Shown one piece after another: positions 33,714 to 42,554 of a stretch of DNA of 64,000 bases. The stretch is from Cypionkella sinensis (GTDB taxonomy: Bacteria > Pseudomonadota > Alphaproteobacteria > Rhodobacterales > Rhodobacteraceae): positions 2,976,001-3,040,000 of the forward strand of contig NZ_JBHRTO010000001.1 of NCBI RefSeq assembly GCF_042646385.1, given 5' to 3'. The notes below the pieces were generated by a model. It did not search any database and had not been told where the DNA came from. It saw only the letters and a program-made list of their open reading frames with translations. Numbering within the stretch: position 1 is the first letter of the stretch; each line of letters starts with the position of its first letter. A program made the position numbers and the translations under genes.

Positions 33714-34226
33714 TTACGGCAGAATGACAATCGGCGTGCCCGGTTTTACCATGGCGTAGATGCGCTCAATCTCATCATCCGTCACTGCAATGCAGCCGGC
33801 TGTCCAATCCGGACCGGACACCTTCCGCGGTTTGCCGTTGGCTTTACGCGGCGGACCACCGTGGATCATGATGTCCCCCCCGGGCGCCTTACCTGCCAAG
33901 GCTGCATGGGCGCGATCCTGATCATTGGGATAGCTGATGCCAAGCGACAGATGATAGCGTGAATTCGGATTGCGATGGCTGATGTAGTAAACCCCTTCAG
34001 GTGTTTTCAGGTCGCCCTCAAATTCCTTCGCGCCAACCGGTACGCCACCCAGACCAATGTCATAAGATTTGATCACCTTGGTGTTGTGCAGCAGATACAT
34101 CTTGCGATTGGCTTTCTGCACCTGAACCGATGTGATCTCTGGCCCGTTGTATGTCTTGAACTTTGACGAACAGGCGGTCAGCGCCAGCCCAGCCAAAACC
34201 ACCAGAATAATCCGTAGAAACCGCAT
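33714..34226 (-). CDS. L,D-transpeptidase family lipoprotein
   Basis: The 170-aa protein has a lipobox (LALTAC, Cys at residue 19) and a YkuD domain with KMYLLHNTKVIKSYDIGLG, KTPEGVYYIS and the active site IMIHGG...DWTAGCIAVTDDEI. The start at ATG 34226 gives a classic lipoprotein signal; ATG 34241 is a 5-codon longer option. It is distinct in sequence from the enzyme at 32346, so the region encodes two different L,D-transpeptidases. Confidence 0.88.
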   Translation of the reverse strand: MRFLRIILVVLAGLALTACSSKFKTYNGPEITSVQVQKANRKMYLLHNTKVIKSYDIGLGGVPVGAKEFEGDLKTPEGVYYISHRNPNSRYHLSLGISYPNDQDRAHAALAGKAPGGDIMIHGGPPRKANGKPRKVSGPDWTAGCIAVTDDEIERIYAMVKPGTPIVILP

Positions 34227-34330
34227 CGTCTGCCCGCTCATTATCTTGTTTTGATTTGCGCATATCGAAAAAACCGGCGGTTGCCTAGTCTGCGTTGGGG
34301 CACAACCGTTCACGCTTTTTTCAACGGCTC

Positions 34331-35554
34331 TCAGGCGCGGCTGAACCGGGCCACCAACTCGACATGCGACGACCAGCGGAACTGGTCCACCACCTGCACC
34401 CAATCCAGATGATATCCCCCTGCAATCAACACCTTGGCGTCGCGGGCAAAGCTGATCGGGTTGCACGACACCGATGCGATCACCGGAACCTTGCTGCGCG
34501 CCAGAACTGCCATCTGCGCCTCGGCTCCTGCACGCGGCGGGTCGATGACCACGGCCTCGACGCCTTTGAACTCATCATCTTCCAACGGCCGGCGGAACAG
34601 ATCGCGAGTTTCTACGGTTACGCGTTTCAGACCTTCTGTATTGTGGGCGGCCTTTTCCAGCGCTGCCGTCATAGCAGCCTCGCCTTCCACAGCATGAACC
34701 TCGGCACGCTCCGCCAACGGCAAAGCAAAGGTGCCGACGCCCGCAAACAGATCGACGATTTTCTTGGCCGAGCCAATCGCCAGCGCGACCGAGCGGAGCA
34801 GTGCTGTTTCGCCCTCGATGGTTGCCTGCAAGAATGCCCCCGGCGGCGGCGATACCAAAGCGCGGCCAAAGCGTTGCATCGGTGATGTCCGCAATGCCAC
34901 CGTATCGCCGTTCCACGTCAGCCTTGCAAAGCCATAGGTTTCCGTCACCCGCGCGAGTTCCAACTGCAACTGCGCATCTAGATCCTTGCCACCCGTCACC
35001 ATGACATCCGCGCCGGAAATAGAGCGTGTGACGGTCAGCGAAACCTCTGCCGTGCGCGAGCCGCCCAGCTTGACCAAGGCCTGCAGGCCGGGAAACGCCG
35101 CCATCAGATCGGGATGCAGCAACTGGCAATGCGGCACATCAACCAAAGTATCCGAGGCCCGCGCATGAAACCCCATCAGCGCGCCGTTTTTCGTCCGCCG
35201 CGCCGCAATCGTTGCCCTGCGCCGCGAGTTCGGCGGCGAGGTCAGGATCGGCCGAAAGCTCGCCTCCAATCCCTGCCCGGCCAAAGCGCCCTTCACAATC
35301 CCCAGCTTCCAATCAGCCACAAAGCCATCAGAGGCGTGTTGCATCAAGCACCCGCCGCAGGTGCGCGCATGGGCGCAAGGCGGTTTCACCCGGTTGGCTG
35401 AAGGCGTAACGATACGGGTCTGCACCAGCGTATCGCCCTGCAATTCACCTTCCACTTCCTCGCCCGGCAACATTCCGGGCACATAGATTGCACCCGTTGG
35501 CCCCTGCGCGATTCCGTCGCCCAAATGCCCCAGCCGTTCGATGGTTACTTTCAC
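34331..35554 (-). CDS. Class I SAM-dependent RNA methyltransferase (RumA/RlmD type)
   Basis: This 407-aa protein has an N-terminal TRAM-like domain (VTIERLGHLGDGIA), an Fe-S cluster set (PPCAHARTCGGC plus Cys in PHCQLL) and a SAM fold (VDLFAGVGTFALPLAE near residue 280) with catalytic Cys in SVSCNPISFARD. This fits the uracil-5 RNA methyltransferase family (RlmC/RlmD/TrmA); the exact RNA base is not decidable. It starts with GTG overlapping the stop of the upstream ABC gene (GTGA). It is the last of six genes in an operon with hslO at its head. Confidence 0.88.
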   Translation of the reverse strand: MKVTIERLGHLGDGIAQGPTGAIYVPGMLPGEEVEGELQGDTLVQTRIVTPSANRVKPPCAHARTCGGCLMQHASDGFVADWKLGIVKGALAGQGLEASFRPILTSPPNSRRRATIAARRTKNGALMGFHARASDTLVDVPHCQLLHPDLMAAFPGLQALVKLGGSRTAEVSLTVTRSISGADVMVTGGKDLDAQLQLELARVTETYGFARLTWNGDTVALRTSPMQRFGRALVSPPPGAFLQATIEGETALLRSVALAIGSAKKIVDLFAGVGTFALPLAERAEVHAVEGEAAMTAALEKAAHNTEGLKRVTVETRDLFRRPLEDDEFKGVEAVVIDPPRAGAEAQMAVLARSKVPVIASVSCNPISFARDAKVLIAGGYHLDWVQVVDQFRWSSHVELVARFSRA

Positions 35555-37401
35555 TCTGCCGCTTCCTTGTCCTCGGTGCCGATGAAGCCGCCCGATTGGC
35601 GATTCCAATAGCGCGCGTAAAGCCCGCCCAACGCCAGCAATTCCGCATGGCTGCCCTGTTCCACAACGCGGCCCGCGTCAAGCACCACAATCCGGTCCAT
35701 CTCGGCAATCGTCGAAAGCCGGTGCGCAATCGCCAGCACCGTTTTGCCCCGCATCACTTGCGTCAGTGCATCCTGAATGCTGGCCTCAACTTCCGAATCC
35801 AGCGCCGAGGTTGCCTCATCCAGCACCAGAATCGGCGCGTCTTTCAGAAAGGCCCGTGCGAGGGCAATGCGCTGGCGCTGCCCGCCTGACAGCTTCACAC
35901 CACGCTCGCCAAGATAGGCATCGTAGCCCTTGCGCCCGGCAAAATCGCGCAGATTCAGGATGAAATCATGCGCCTCGGCCTGTTTGGCAGCGGCGATCAT
36001 CATCTCTTCGGTGGCGTCTGGGTTGCCATACATGATGTTCTCGCGCGCGGTGCGGTTGAACATCGCGGTTTCTTGCGTGACCATGCCGATCTGCCGCCGC
36101 AAGCTTTCCTGCGTCACCGCCCGCACATCCATGCCATCAATCAAAACCCGGCCTTTTTCGGCATCATAGAGCCGCAACAGCAGCGCCACCAAGGTCGATT
36201 TCCCCGCACCCGAGGCCCCGACGATACCGATCTTTTCGCCCGCCTTGATCGTCAGGTTCAGATCATCCACCCCGCCGCGCCCGTCCTCGGTTCGCCGACC
36301 ATAGGCAAAGGTCACATGCTCCATGCTGACCTCACCGCGCACGCGCGGCATTTCCACCGCGTCCGGGGCATCGTTCAGCGTGTAGGGCGGCGTCAAGGTT
36401 TTCACGCCATCCTCAACCTCACCCAGATTGCCAAACACCGACATCAGGCTGAACGACACCCAGCCAGTCATCTGAGCCAGACGGAAGGCAATGGCCCCAG
36501 CCGCCGCAATATCCCCAGCCGTCGCCCCGCCCTTGGTCCACAGCCAAACCGTTGCGCCCACCAGCAGCACGGGCAGCACCCCGGCCAAGGCCATCAGGCT
36601 GAGTCGGAACCAACTGGAAATAACGCCATACTCAATCGCCTTGTCGCGAAAGCCGTTCATCGCCTCTAGCGCTACACCATCTTCGTGCCGCGCATGGGCA
36701 AACAGCTTGACGGTCTTCATATTGGTGACGGTATCAACGATCTGCCCCGTTACCATCGCCCGCGCCGCCGCCCGCGATGCCGAAGCGCCGCGCACCTTCT
36801 TCAGAAACCCCTTGATGAACAGGATATAGGCCGCAATCCAACCCACCAGCAGCAGCGACACCCAGGCGTTGATCGTGGACAACAGCGCGACTGACCCGAT
36901 CACCGACGCCAGCGAAAACGCCATGGTTTCAATACTGCCTGACACCACATCCGTCGCCGCCCGCGCCACCTGCATCTGCTTTTGCGCGATCCGTCCCGCG
37001 AAATCGTTGTCGAAAAACGTCACCGCTTGCCCCAAGGTCCAGCGATGCATCCGCGACAGGATCAGTGGGAACAGGTTTGGTTCCACAACGATAGAGGCCG
37101 CATGGGTGGTCAGGCCAAAGATCAACGGGCGCGCGACCAGATAAAGCCCGACGAACGCCACGAACAGCCAGATATGATCGCTGAACACCGTCGCCGGATT
37201 GGCGCTGTTGGCCACGTCAATCACATCGCCGAGCAGCGTCGCCGAGATCGCTTCCATCGACCCTGAAGCTGCCGACCACAATGTTGCCCACAGAATTCCC
37301 GGCCAAGCCCCTTGCAGCGCCCAACGGAAAAATCTCCAGGTGGTCGTGGGCGGGTTGGTGGCCGCAGGCCGGAATGGTTTGATCGTCGGATAAAATCTCA
37401 T
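35551..37401 (-). CDS. ABC exporter half-transporter (membrane plus ATPase)
   Basis: The 616-aa protein has six membrane helices (about residues 25-330) and an ATPase domain with Walker A GASGAGKST, Q-loop TQET, signature LSGGQRQRIALARA, Walker B ILVLDEATSALD and switch His AIAHRLS. It overlaps the ABC gene before it (ATGA) and the RNA methyltransferase after it. Both half-transporters have intact ATP sites, so they could form a heterodimer or two homodimers. The substrate is unknown; MsbA-like lipid or drug export is possible. Confidence 0.9.
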   Translation of the reverse strand: MRFYPTIKPFRPAATNPPTTTWRFFRWALQGAWPGILWATLWSAASGSMEAISATLLGDVIDVANSANPATVFSDHIWLFVAFVGLYLVARPLIFGLTTHAASIVVEPNLFPLILSRMHRWTLGQAVTFFDNDFAGRIAQKQMQVARAATDVVSGSIETMAFSLASVIGSVALLSTINAWVSLLLVGWIAAYILFIKGFLKKVRGASASRAAARAMVTGQIVDTVTNMKTVKLFAHARHEDGVALEAMNGFRDKAIEYGVISSWFRLSLMALAGVLPVLLVGATVWLWTKGGATAGDIAAAGAIAFRLAQMTGWVSFSLMSVFGNLGEVEDGVKTLTPPYTLNDAPDAVEMPRVRGEVSMEHVTFAYGRRTEDGRGGVDDLNLTIKAGEKIGIVGASGAGKSTLVALLLRLYDAEKGRVLIDGMDVRAVTQESLRRQIGMVTQETAMFNRTARENIMYGNPDATEEMMIAAAKQAEAHDFILNLRDFAGRKGYDAYLGERGVKLSGGQRQRIALARAFLKDAPILVLDEATSALDSEVEASIQDALTQVMRGKTVLAIAHRLSTIAEMDRIVVLDAGRVVEQGSHAELLALGGLYARYWNRQSGGFIGTEDKEAAE

Positions 37402-39239
37402 TCTTCCGTCTCCAAACCAATGAACCCGCCCGACTGCCGCGCCCAGAACCGAGCGTAAAGCCCGTTCGCCTGCAAAAGTTCCGCATGACTTCCCGCTTCG
37501 GCAATCCGGCCATCTTCCAGCACCACAATCCGGTCCATCGCCGCGATGGTCGAAAGCCTGTGCGCAATCGCGATCACCGTTTTGCCCTGCATCACGCCGA
37601 ACAGTGCCTCTTGAATTGCGGCCTCGGCTTCGGAATCCAGTGCACTCGTTGCCTCATCCAAGATCAGAATCGGCGCATCCTTGAGGATCACCCGCGCCAA
37701 CGCCACCCGCTGCCGCTGCCCGCCCGAAAGCTTGACCCCGCGCTCGCCGACATGCGCGTCATAGCCCACGCGCCCCTCAGGGTCTTGCAGAGTCAGGATA
37801 AATTCGTGCGCATCGGCCTGTTTCGCCGCCGCAATCATCTGCGCTTCGGTCGCGTCGGGCCGCCCATACAGGATGTTTTCGCGCACCGACCGGTGCAGCA
37901 AACTGCTGTCTTGCGCAACCATGCCAATGCGCCTGCGCACCGAATCCTGCGTGACCTGCGCAATATCCTGCCCGTCGATCAGAATCCGCCCCGCCTCGGC
38001 ATCGTAAAACCGCAGCATAAGCTTCACCAAAGTTGACTTCCCGGCGCCTGAGCGGCCAACAACCCCAATCTTCTCTCCCGGCTTCACATCCAGAGAAATA
38101 CGGTCCAACCCGCCCGAGCCGCGGCCATAATGGTGCGAAACGCCTTCAATCTGCACCCGCCCCTGCCGGAAGTCCAACGCGCCCGCATCTGGCCGATCCA
38201 CCAGAGAAATCGGCTGGGTGATCGTCTGCATCCCCTCCTGCACCGTGCCAAGGTTCTGCACCAGATTGGTCGTCGCCCACATGATCCAATAGGTCATGTT
38301 GTTCAACCGCAGCACCAAAGTCACCGCCGCCGCCACCGTGCCAACGCTGGCAAGGCTTTGATACCAAAGCCACATCGCCCATCCCGTCACCGCCACGATC
38401 AGCAGCCCGTTCAACACGGTCAGAATGATATCCATCTTGGTGACAACGCGCATTTCGGTGAAAAACGTCTGCCGCGCGCGTTCAATCGCCTGTTTGCCGT
38501 AGGCTTCCTCCAGATCGTGATGCGCAAAAAGCTTGACCGAGTGGATGTTGGCATAAGCATCCACCACCCGTCCCGTCACAGCCGAGCGCGCCTCGGAACT
38601 CGCGGTCGAGGCTGGCCCTGCGCGCCGGATGGTCCAACGCATCAGCGCCACATAGCCCGCAAACCACAACACCAGCGGCAGCAGAAGGCGCACATCAGCC
38701 CCCGCCAGCATGATCGCCGCTCCCACCAGCGTGGTCGAGGCAAAGGCCACCGCGTCAAAAGTTTGAAACACCGCCTCACCCGCCGCAGGTGGCGCTTGCA
38801 TGATCCGGTTGGCAATCCGCCCGGCAAAATCGCTTTCAAACCAGCCCACGGGTTGCCGCAGCACATGCCGATGCGCCCGCCACCGCATCATCGTGCCGAA
38901 ATTCGGCAAAATGGTGTTGTGCAGTAGCGCAACCCCAGTGCCGCCAATCGCGGGCCGCAAGATCAGAACCGCCAGCGCCACAAGGATAATTTCCGTGCCA
39001 TGGCTGGCCCAGACCGCCGCAGGCTGACCCTGCGCCAGCAGATCCACCAGCCGCCCGACATACCAGATCAGCCCAACATCGAACGCAGAATTCGCCGTCG
39101 CCACCAGCGCCGTAACCGCGAAAACCCCTTTGAATGGCCGCACATAGTCGCGCAAAAATGGCCACAGCTTGCGTGGCGGCGTGTCGGTTTGCGTGTAGGC
39201 GGCATAGGGGTCAACAAGACCCTCGAAGAACTTGAACAT
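37398..39239 (-). CDS. ABC exporter half-transporter (membrane plus ATPase)
   Basis: This 613-aa half-transporter has six membrane helices and an ATPase domain with GRSGAGKST, LSGGQRQRVALARV and ILILDEATSALD. It is paralogous to the protein encoded immediately downstream, which begins within its stop codon (ATGA), so the pair is probably assembled together. ATG 39239 gives MFKFFEGLVDPYAAY, the conserved start of this group; codons further upstream are not supported. It starts 54 bp after the cca stop. Confidence 0.9.
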   Translation of the reverse strand: MFKFFEGLVDPYAAYTQTDTPPRKLWPFLRDYVRPFKGVFAVTALVATANSAFDVGLIWYVGRLVDLLAQGQPAAVWASHGTEIILVALAVLILRPAIGGTGVALLHNTILPNFGTMMRWRAHRHVLRQPVGWFESDFAGRIANRIMQAPPAAGEAVFQTFDAVAFASTTLVGAAIMLAGADVRLLLPLVLWFAGYVALMRWTIRRAGPASTASSEARSAVTGRVVDAYANIHSVKLFAHHDLEEAYGKQAIERARQTFFTEMRVVTKMDIILTVLNGLLIVAVTGWAMWLWYQSLASVGTVAAAVTLVLRLNNMTYWIMWATTNLVQNLGTVQEGMQTITQPISLVDRPDAGALDFRQGRVQIEGVSHHYGRGSGGLDRISLDVKPGEKIGVVGRSGAGKSTLVKLMLRFYDAEAGRILIDGQDIAQVTQDSVRRRIGMVAQDSSLLHRSVRENILYGRPDATEAQMIAAAKQADAHEFILTLQDPEGRVGYDAHVGERGVKLSGGQRQRVALARVILKDAPILILDEATSALDSEAEAAIQEALFGVMQGKTVIAIAHRLSTIAAMDRIVVLEDGRIAEAGSHAELLQANGLYARFWARQSGGFIGLETEE

Positions 39240-39293
39240 GATGATCTCGTGCGTTGCCCTTGGCATCTAGAGCGAAGGGGGGCGAGGGGAACC

Positions 39294-40436
39294 CTACGCC
39301 AGCAGGTCAGATTTGCGCAGATAAAGGTCAGAGGCAAGCCAGCGCGCCTGAATTTCTCGCAGTTTTTTGCCCAAAGCCGCGCCTTGCAGTGCGGGCATCA
39401 GATCGGCAGCATTTACCGGGAACACGGCGGCGGCCCCGCGCGCGATCTCGGCTTGCCAGTTGGGCGGGGGCGGGGTTTCAAACAGCGCGGCACGGCACAG
39501 CACCACATCGCGCCCATCCTTTGCCCCCAGCTTCCACGCCAAAGCAGCCGGGGAAAGCCCCGAGCCAATTTCATCTCTAACCGCGATATTAGAGCCTGTT
39601 TCTGCCCGTGAAAGCCGCAACGCACCGCTTGGATCAATGCCCCCCAACACGGCCAAACGTTGCTGCCAGCGCGGCGGCTCATCGCCCTCCAGATGCAGCA
39701 GAACCGCCAAGGCCTTGGCGTCTGATCCCGGCAAAACCCGCGCCAGAATGCCCGTTTGCGTCATCGCCGCGATCGCTGGTGCAGGGTCGCGCGCGCCCAG
39801 AAGTTTGCGCATCTCGGCGCCGATGCGTTCCCGCGAAAGCCCGTAGATTCCGTCAGCATTGCCTGCACAAGCCGCGAGCCCCTCGGCATCAATACCGGCC
39901 GAAGGGTCGCCATAGACCGCGAAAAATCGGAAAAATCGCAGGATACGCAGGTAATCTTCCCGAATCCGCGCCTCTGCTTCGCCGACAAACCGCACCCTCC
40001 GCGCCAGCAGGTCGTCCAGCCCGCCCAAAGGGTCCAGAACTGTGCCATCCGCCCGCGCATAAAGCGCGTTCATTGTGAAATCGCGCCGCGCCGCATCCTC
40101 GACCACATCGGTTGAAAACGCCACCACCGCACGCCGGCCATCCGTTTCCACATCGCGCCGAAACGTCGTCACCTCGTGCGCAACACCATGGGCAATCACT
40201 GTCACAGTGCCATGCTCGATGCCGGTCGGCACCACCCGAAACCCAGCCTTTTCGGCAATGTCAGAGACAATTTCTGGCCGTGCATCCGTCGCAATATCAA
40301 TATCCGCAATTGCGAGACCCATCAGCGCATTGCGCACGCAGCCGCCAACGAACAGCGCCTGATGCCCCGCTTGCGCCAAAGCCGCGCAAAGCGCCTGCGT
40401 GCCCGGATGCGTGATCCAATCGCCCGAAATCTTCAT
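39294..40436 (-). CDS. cca: CCA tRNA nucleotidyltransferase
   Basis: The 380-aa class-II enzyme adds or repairs the 3' CCA of tRNAs. Motifs in order are FVGGCVRNALMG with nearby DIDIATDA (catalytic aspartates), RRDFTMNALYA, DPLGGLDDL, RVRFVGEAEARIREDYLRILRFFRF and ERIGAEMRKLL. ATG 40436 overlaps the NUDIX stop as ATGA, which fixes the start. In alphaproteobacteria this family includes both CCA-adding and poly(A)-adding forms; the first is more likely. It is part of the hslO-led operon. Confidence 0.9.
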   Translation of the reverse strand: MKISGDWITHPGTQALCAALAQAGHQALFVGGCVRNALMGLAIADIDIATDARPEIVSDIAEKAGFRVVPTGIEHGTVTVIAHGVAHEVTTFRRDVETDGRRAVVAFSTDVVEDAARRDFTMNALYARADGTVLDPLGGLDDLLARRVRFVGEAEARIREDYLRILRFFRFFAVYGDPSAGIDAEGLAACAGNADGIYGLSRERIGAEMRKLLGARDPAPAIAAMTQTGILARVLPGSDAKALAVLLHLEGDEPPRWQQRLAVLGGIDPSGALRLSRAETGSNIAVRDEIGSGLSPAALAWKLGAKDGRDVVLCRAALFETPPPPNWQAEIARGAAAVFPVNAADLMPALQGAALGKKLREIQARWLASDLYLRKSDLLA

Positions 40437-41023
40437 GCCGTCATCTCGGCCAGATTGCGCAAAATCCGCGCCGTAGCGCCCCAAATATAATAGGGTCCGT
40501 AAGGTACCGCAAAATAGCGGCGCGGCTGGCCCTTCCACACCCGTCCTTCGATCACAAAACGCCCACAGTCCAGCACATGCGACAGCGGCACCGTGAAAAC
40601 CTCATCCACCTCGCCCGCCTCGGGGCGTATAGTAAAATCGTCTCGAACAAGGCCCAGAATGGGCGTGATCAGGTAATTCGTCACCGTTTCATGGCAGGGC
40701 AGGCGGCCCAAAACCTGCACCTTTTCGGGCGGCAGGCCGATTTCTTCCCAAGCCTCGCGCAGCGCTGCCGCCTCTGGCCCAGGGTCTTCGGCATCCACCT
40801 TGCCGCCCGGAAACGCGATCTGCCCGGGATGGTGCTTCAGATGCGAAGCACGCTTGGTCAGGATCAGTCGCGCGCCTTCGGGCCGCAGCCAAACAGCCAC
40901 CAACACCGCTGCGGGCCGCAAAATCCGGCTGTCGGGCAGCAGCACCGGGTTCAAGTCAAAATCCGACGACTCGCCCGCAGGACGGGCGAGCGCTTCTGTC
41001 AGGCGGGCGATGTCATCCCGCAT
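40433..41023 (-). CDS. NUDIX hydrolase, CoA pyrophosphatase-like
   Basis: The 196-aa protein has a NUDIX box (GGKVDAEDPGPEAAALREAWEEIGL) preceded by LTKRASHLKHHPGQIAFPGG, the extra motif that marks the CoA-pyrophosphatase (NudL/YeaB-like) subgroup. It should cleave CoA or similar nucleotides to 4'-phosphopantetheine and ADP; specificity is inferred. ATG 41023 lies 11 bp inside the hslO gene and its end overlaps cca by 4 bp. Confidence 0.88.
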   Translation of the reverse strand: MRDDIARLTEALARPAGESSDFDLNPVLLPDSRILRPAAVLVAVWLRPEGARLILTKRASHLKHHPGQIAFPGGKVDAEDPGPEAAALREAWEEIGLPPEKVQVLGRLPCHETVTNYLITPILGLVRDDFTIRPEAGEVDEVFTVPLSHVLDCGRFVIEGRVWKGQPRRYFAVPYGPYYIWGATARILRNLAEMTA

Positions 41024-42014
41024 CACCCGGCGCTTTCGTAGCTTCAAAGCCCAGCGTCGCCGGATCGAATTCGTAATGCTTGCCGCAGAACTGACAATCC
41101 GCCGTCACCACACCCTCTGGCGTGGTCATGTGTTTGATATCCTTCGCAGAATAAATCGACATCGCCTGAACCACCTTATCGGGCGAGCAGGAACAGCCGA
41201 AATGCACCACTTGGGCATCGAACACCCGCGGGTCTTCCTCGTGGAACAGCCGCACCAGCAGATCAGTCGGCGCAACGGTCGGCCCGATCAACTCGATCTC
41301 TTCGACGGTATCCAGCAAAGCATTGGCCCGCGTCCAGTTTTCCGCTTCTTCGCCCGCCAGAATATCGGCATGGCTCAGCAAACCACCCTCGCCCGAGCCC
41401 GCCTCAGCCGCGACCGCACCGCCCACGGCGGGCATATGCTGCAACATCACCCCGCCCGCGCGCCAATGCGCAGTGCCACCGGGCATCTGGTTTTTGCCGA
41501 AGGTCAGCGCGAATCGGGTCGGGATCTGTTCGGACTGTGCGAAGTAGGTTTGCGCGCAATCCGACAGGGATTTGCCCGCAATCGGGGTAAAGCCTTGATA
41601 GGGCTGCATATCCTGCCCCTGATCAATCATCACCGCAAAATATCCCTCACCGATCTGGCTGAACGGATTGGCATTCAGATCCAGCCGCTCGGCATCGTAG
41701 CTGGCATAGGCACGGATGCGTGCAGGCTCGCCATCTTCAGACGGGCCATAATAATCAGTGGCAATCAGCCGTGCTGGACCTTTGCCGCGAATTTGCAGGC
41801 TCAGTTTCCAGCGCAGTTTCACCGATTGCCCGATCAGCGCGGTCAGCACGGCGGCCTCGGCCACCAAAGCCTCGATCACGGGTGGGTAATTGTGCTGTTT
41901 CAGCACCGCATCCAACGCGCCATCCAGCCGCGCGACGCGGCCGCGAATCGCGGAGCGGTCAAGTTGAAAGGGCAGGACGGTATCGTCCCAAGCGATTTGC
42001 AGAGGAGAGGTCAT
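41013..42014 (-). CDS. hslO: Redox-regulated chaperone Hsp33
   Basis: The 333-aa Hsp33 has an N-terminal substrate-binding domain and a C-terminal zinc redox switch with GCSCS and DCQFCGKHYEF (CxC...CxxC). On oxidation the four Cys release zinc and the chaperone becomes active. ATG 42014 has AGGAA 7 bases upstream. It heads a six-gene operon (hslO, NUDIX, cca, ABC, ABC, RNA methyltransferase) and is divergent from another NUDIX gene. Confidence 0.93.
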   Translation of the reverse strand: MTSPLQIAWDDTVLPFQLDRSAIRGRVARLDGALDAVLKQHNYPPVIEALVAEAAVLTALIGQSVKLRWKLSLQIRGKGPARLIATDYYGPSEDGEPARIRAYASYDAERLDLNANPFSQIGEGYFAVMIDQGQDMQPYQGFTPIAGKSLSDCAQTYFAQSEQIPTRFALTFGKNQMPGGTAHWRAGGVMLQHMPAVGGAVAAEAGSGEGGLLSHADILAGEEAENWTRANALLDTVEEIELIGPTVAPTDLLVRLFHEEDPRVFDAQVVHFGCSCSPDKVVQAMSIYSAKDIKHMTTPEGVVTADCQFCGKHYEFDPATLGFEATKAPGDAG

Positions 42015-42089
42015 GGGGTTTCCTAAACGTGCCAAGCTTGGCATACCGCGCCTATATAGGCAGAGCAACCGCGCACCCAAGGGGCAGGC

Positions 42090-42554
42090 ATGATCAAACG
42101 CTATGGAAACAGCCCAGAACCGGGCCACCGCTATACCCGCAGGCCGGGGGTTTATGCCGTATTGTGGGATCGCGGCGCAATCCTGACCACGTTTCAGGCC
42201 GAGCCTGTGCCGGAATACCAACTTCCGGGCGGCGGTATCGACAAGGGCGAACATCCCATCGCTGCCCTGCACCGCGAGGTGATGGAGGAAACCGGCTATC
42301 ACATCGCGGGCGTCCGCCGCTTGGGCGCGTTCCGGCGCTTTACCTTCATGCCGGAATACGACCTTTGGGCAGAAAAGATCTGCACCGTCTACCTTGCGCG
42401 CCCCGGTTTGCGCATTGGCCCGCCCACCGAGCCGGGGCATCAGGCGGTTTGGATGGCGCCCGAAATGGGTTTGCGTCTGTTGGGCAATCCGGGCGACCGC
42501 GCCATGCTAGGGCGGGCGCTGCGTCAACTGGAATCGGGCGCAGGGCCAAGGTAA
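42090..42554 (+). CDS. NUDIX hydrolase
   Basis: The 154-aa protein carries a complete NUDIX box (GGGIDKGEHPIAALHREVMEETGYHI, about residues 48-73). The substrate cannot be told; the family hydrolyses nucleoside diphosphate derivatives. It is divergent from hslO and its 3' end overlaps the convergent phosphatase gene by 31 bp. Confidence 0.88.
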   Translation: MIKRYGNSPEPGHRYTRRPGVYAVLWDRGAILTTFQAEPVPEYQLPGGGIDKGEHPIAALHREVMEETGYHIAGVRRLGAFRRFTFMPEYDLWAEKICTVYLARPGLRIGPPTEPGHQAVWMAPEMGLRLLGNPGDRAMLGRALRQLESGAGPR

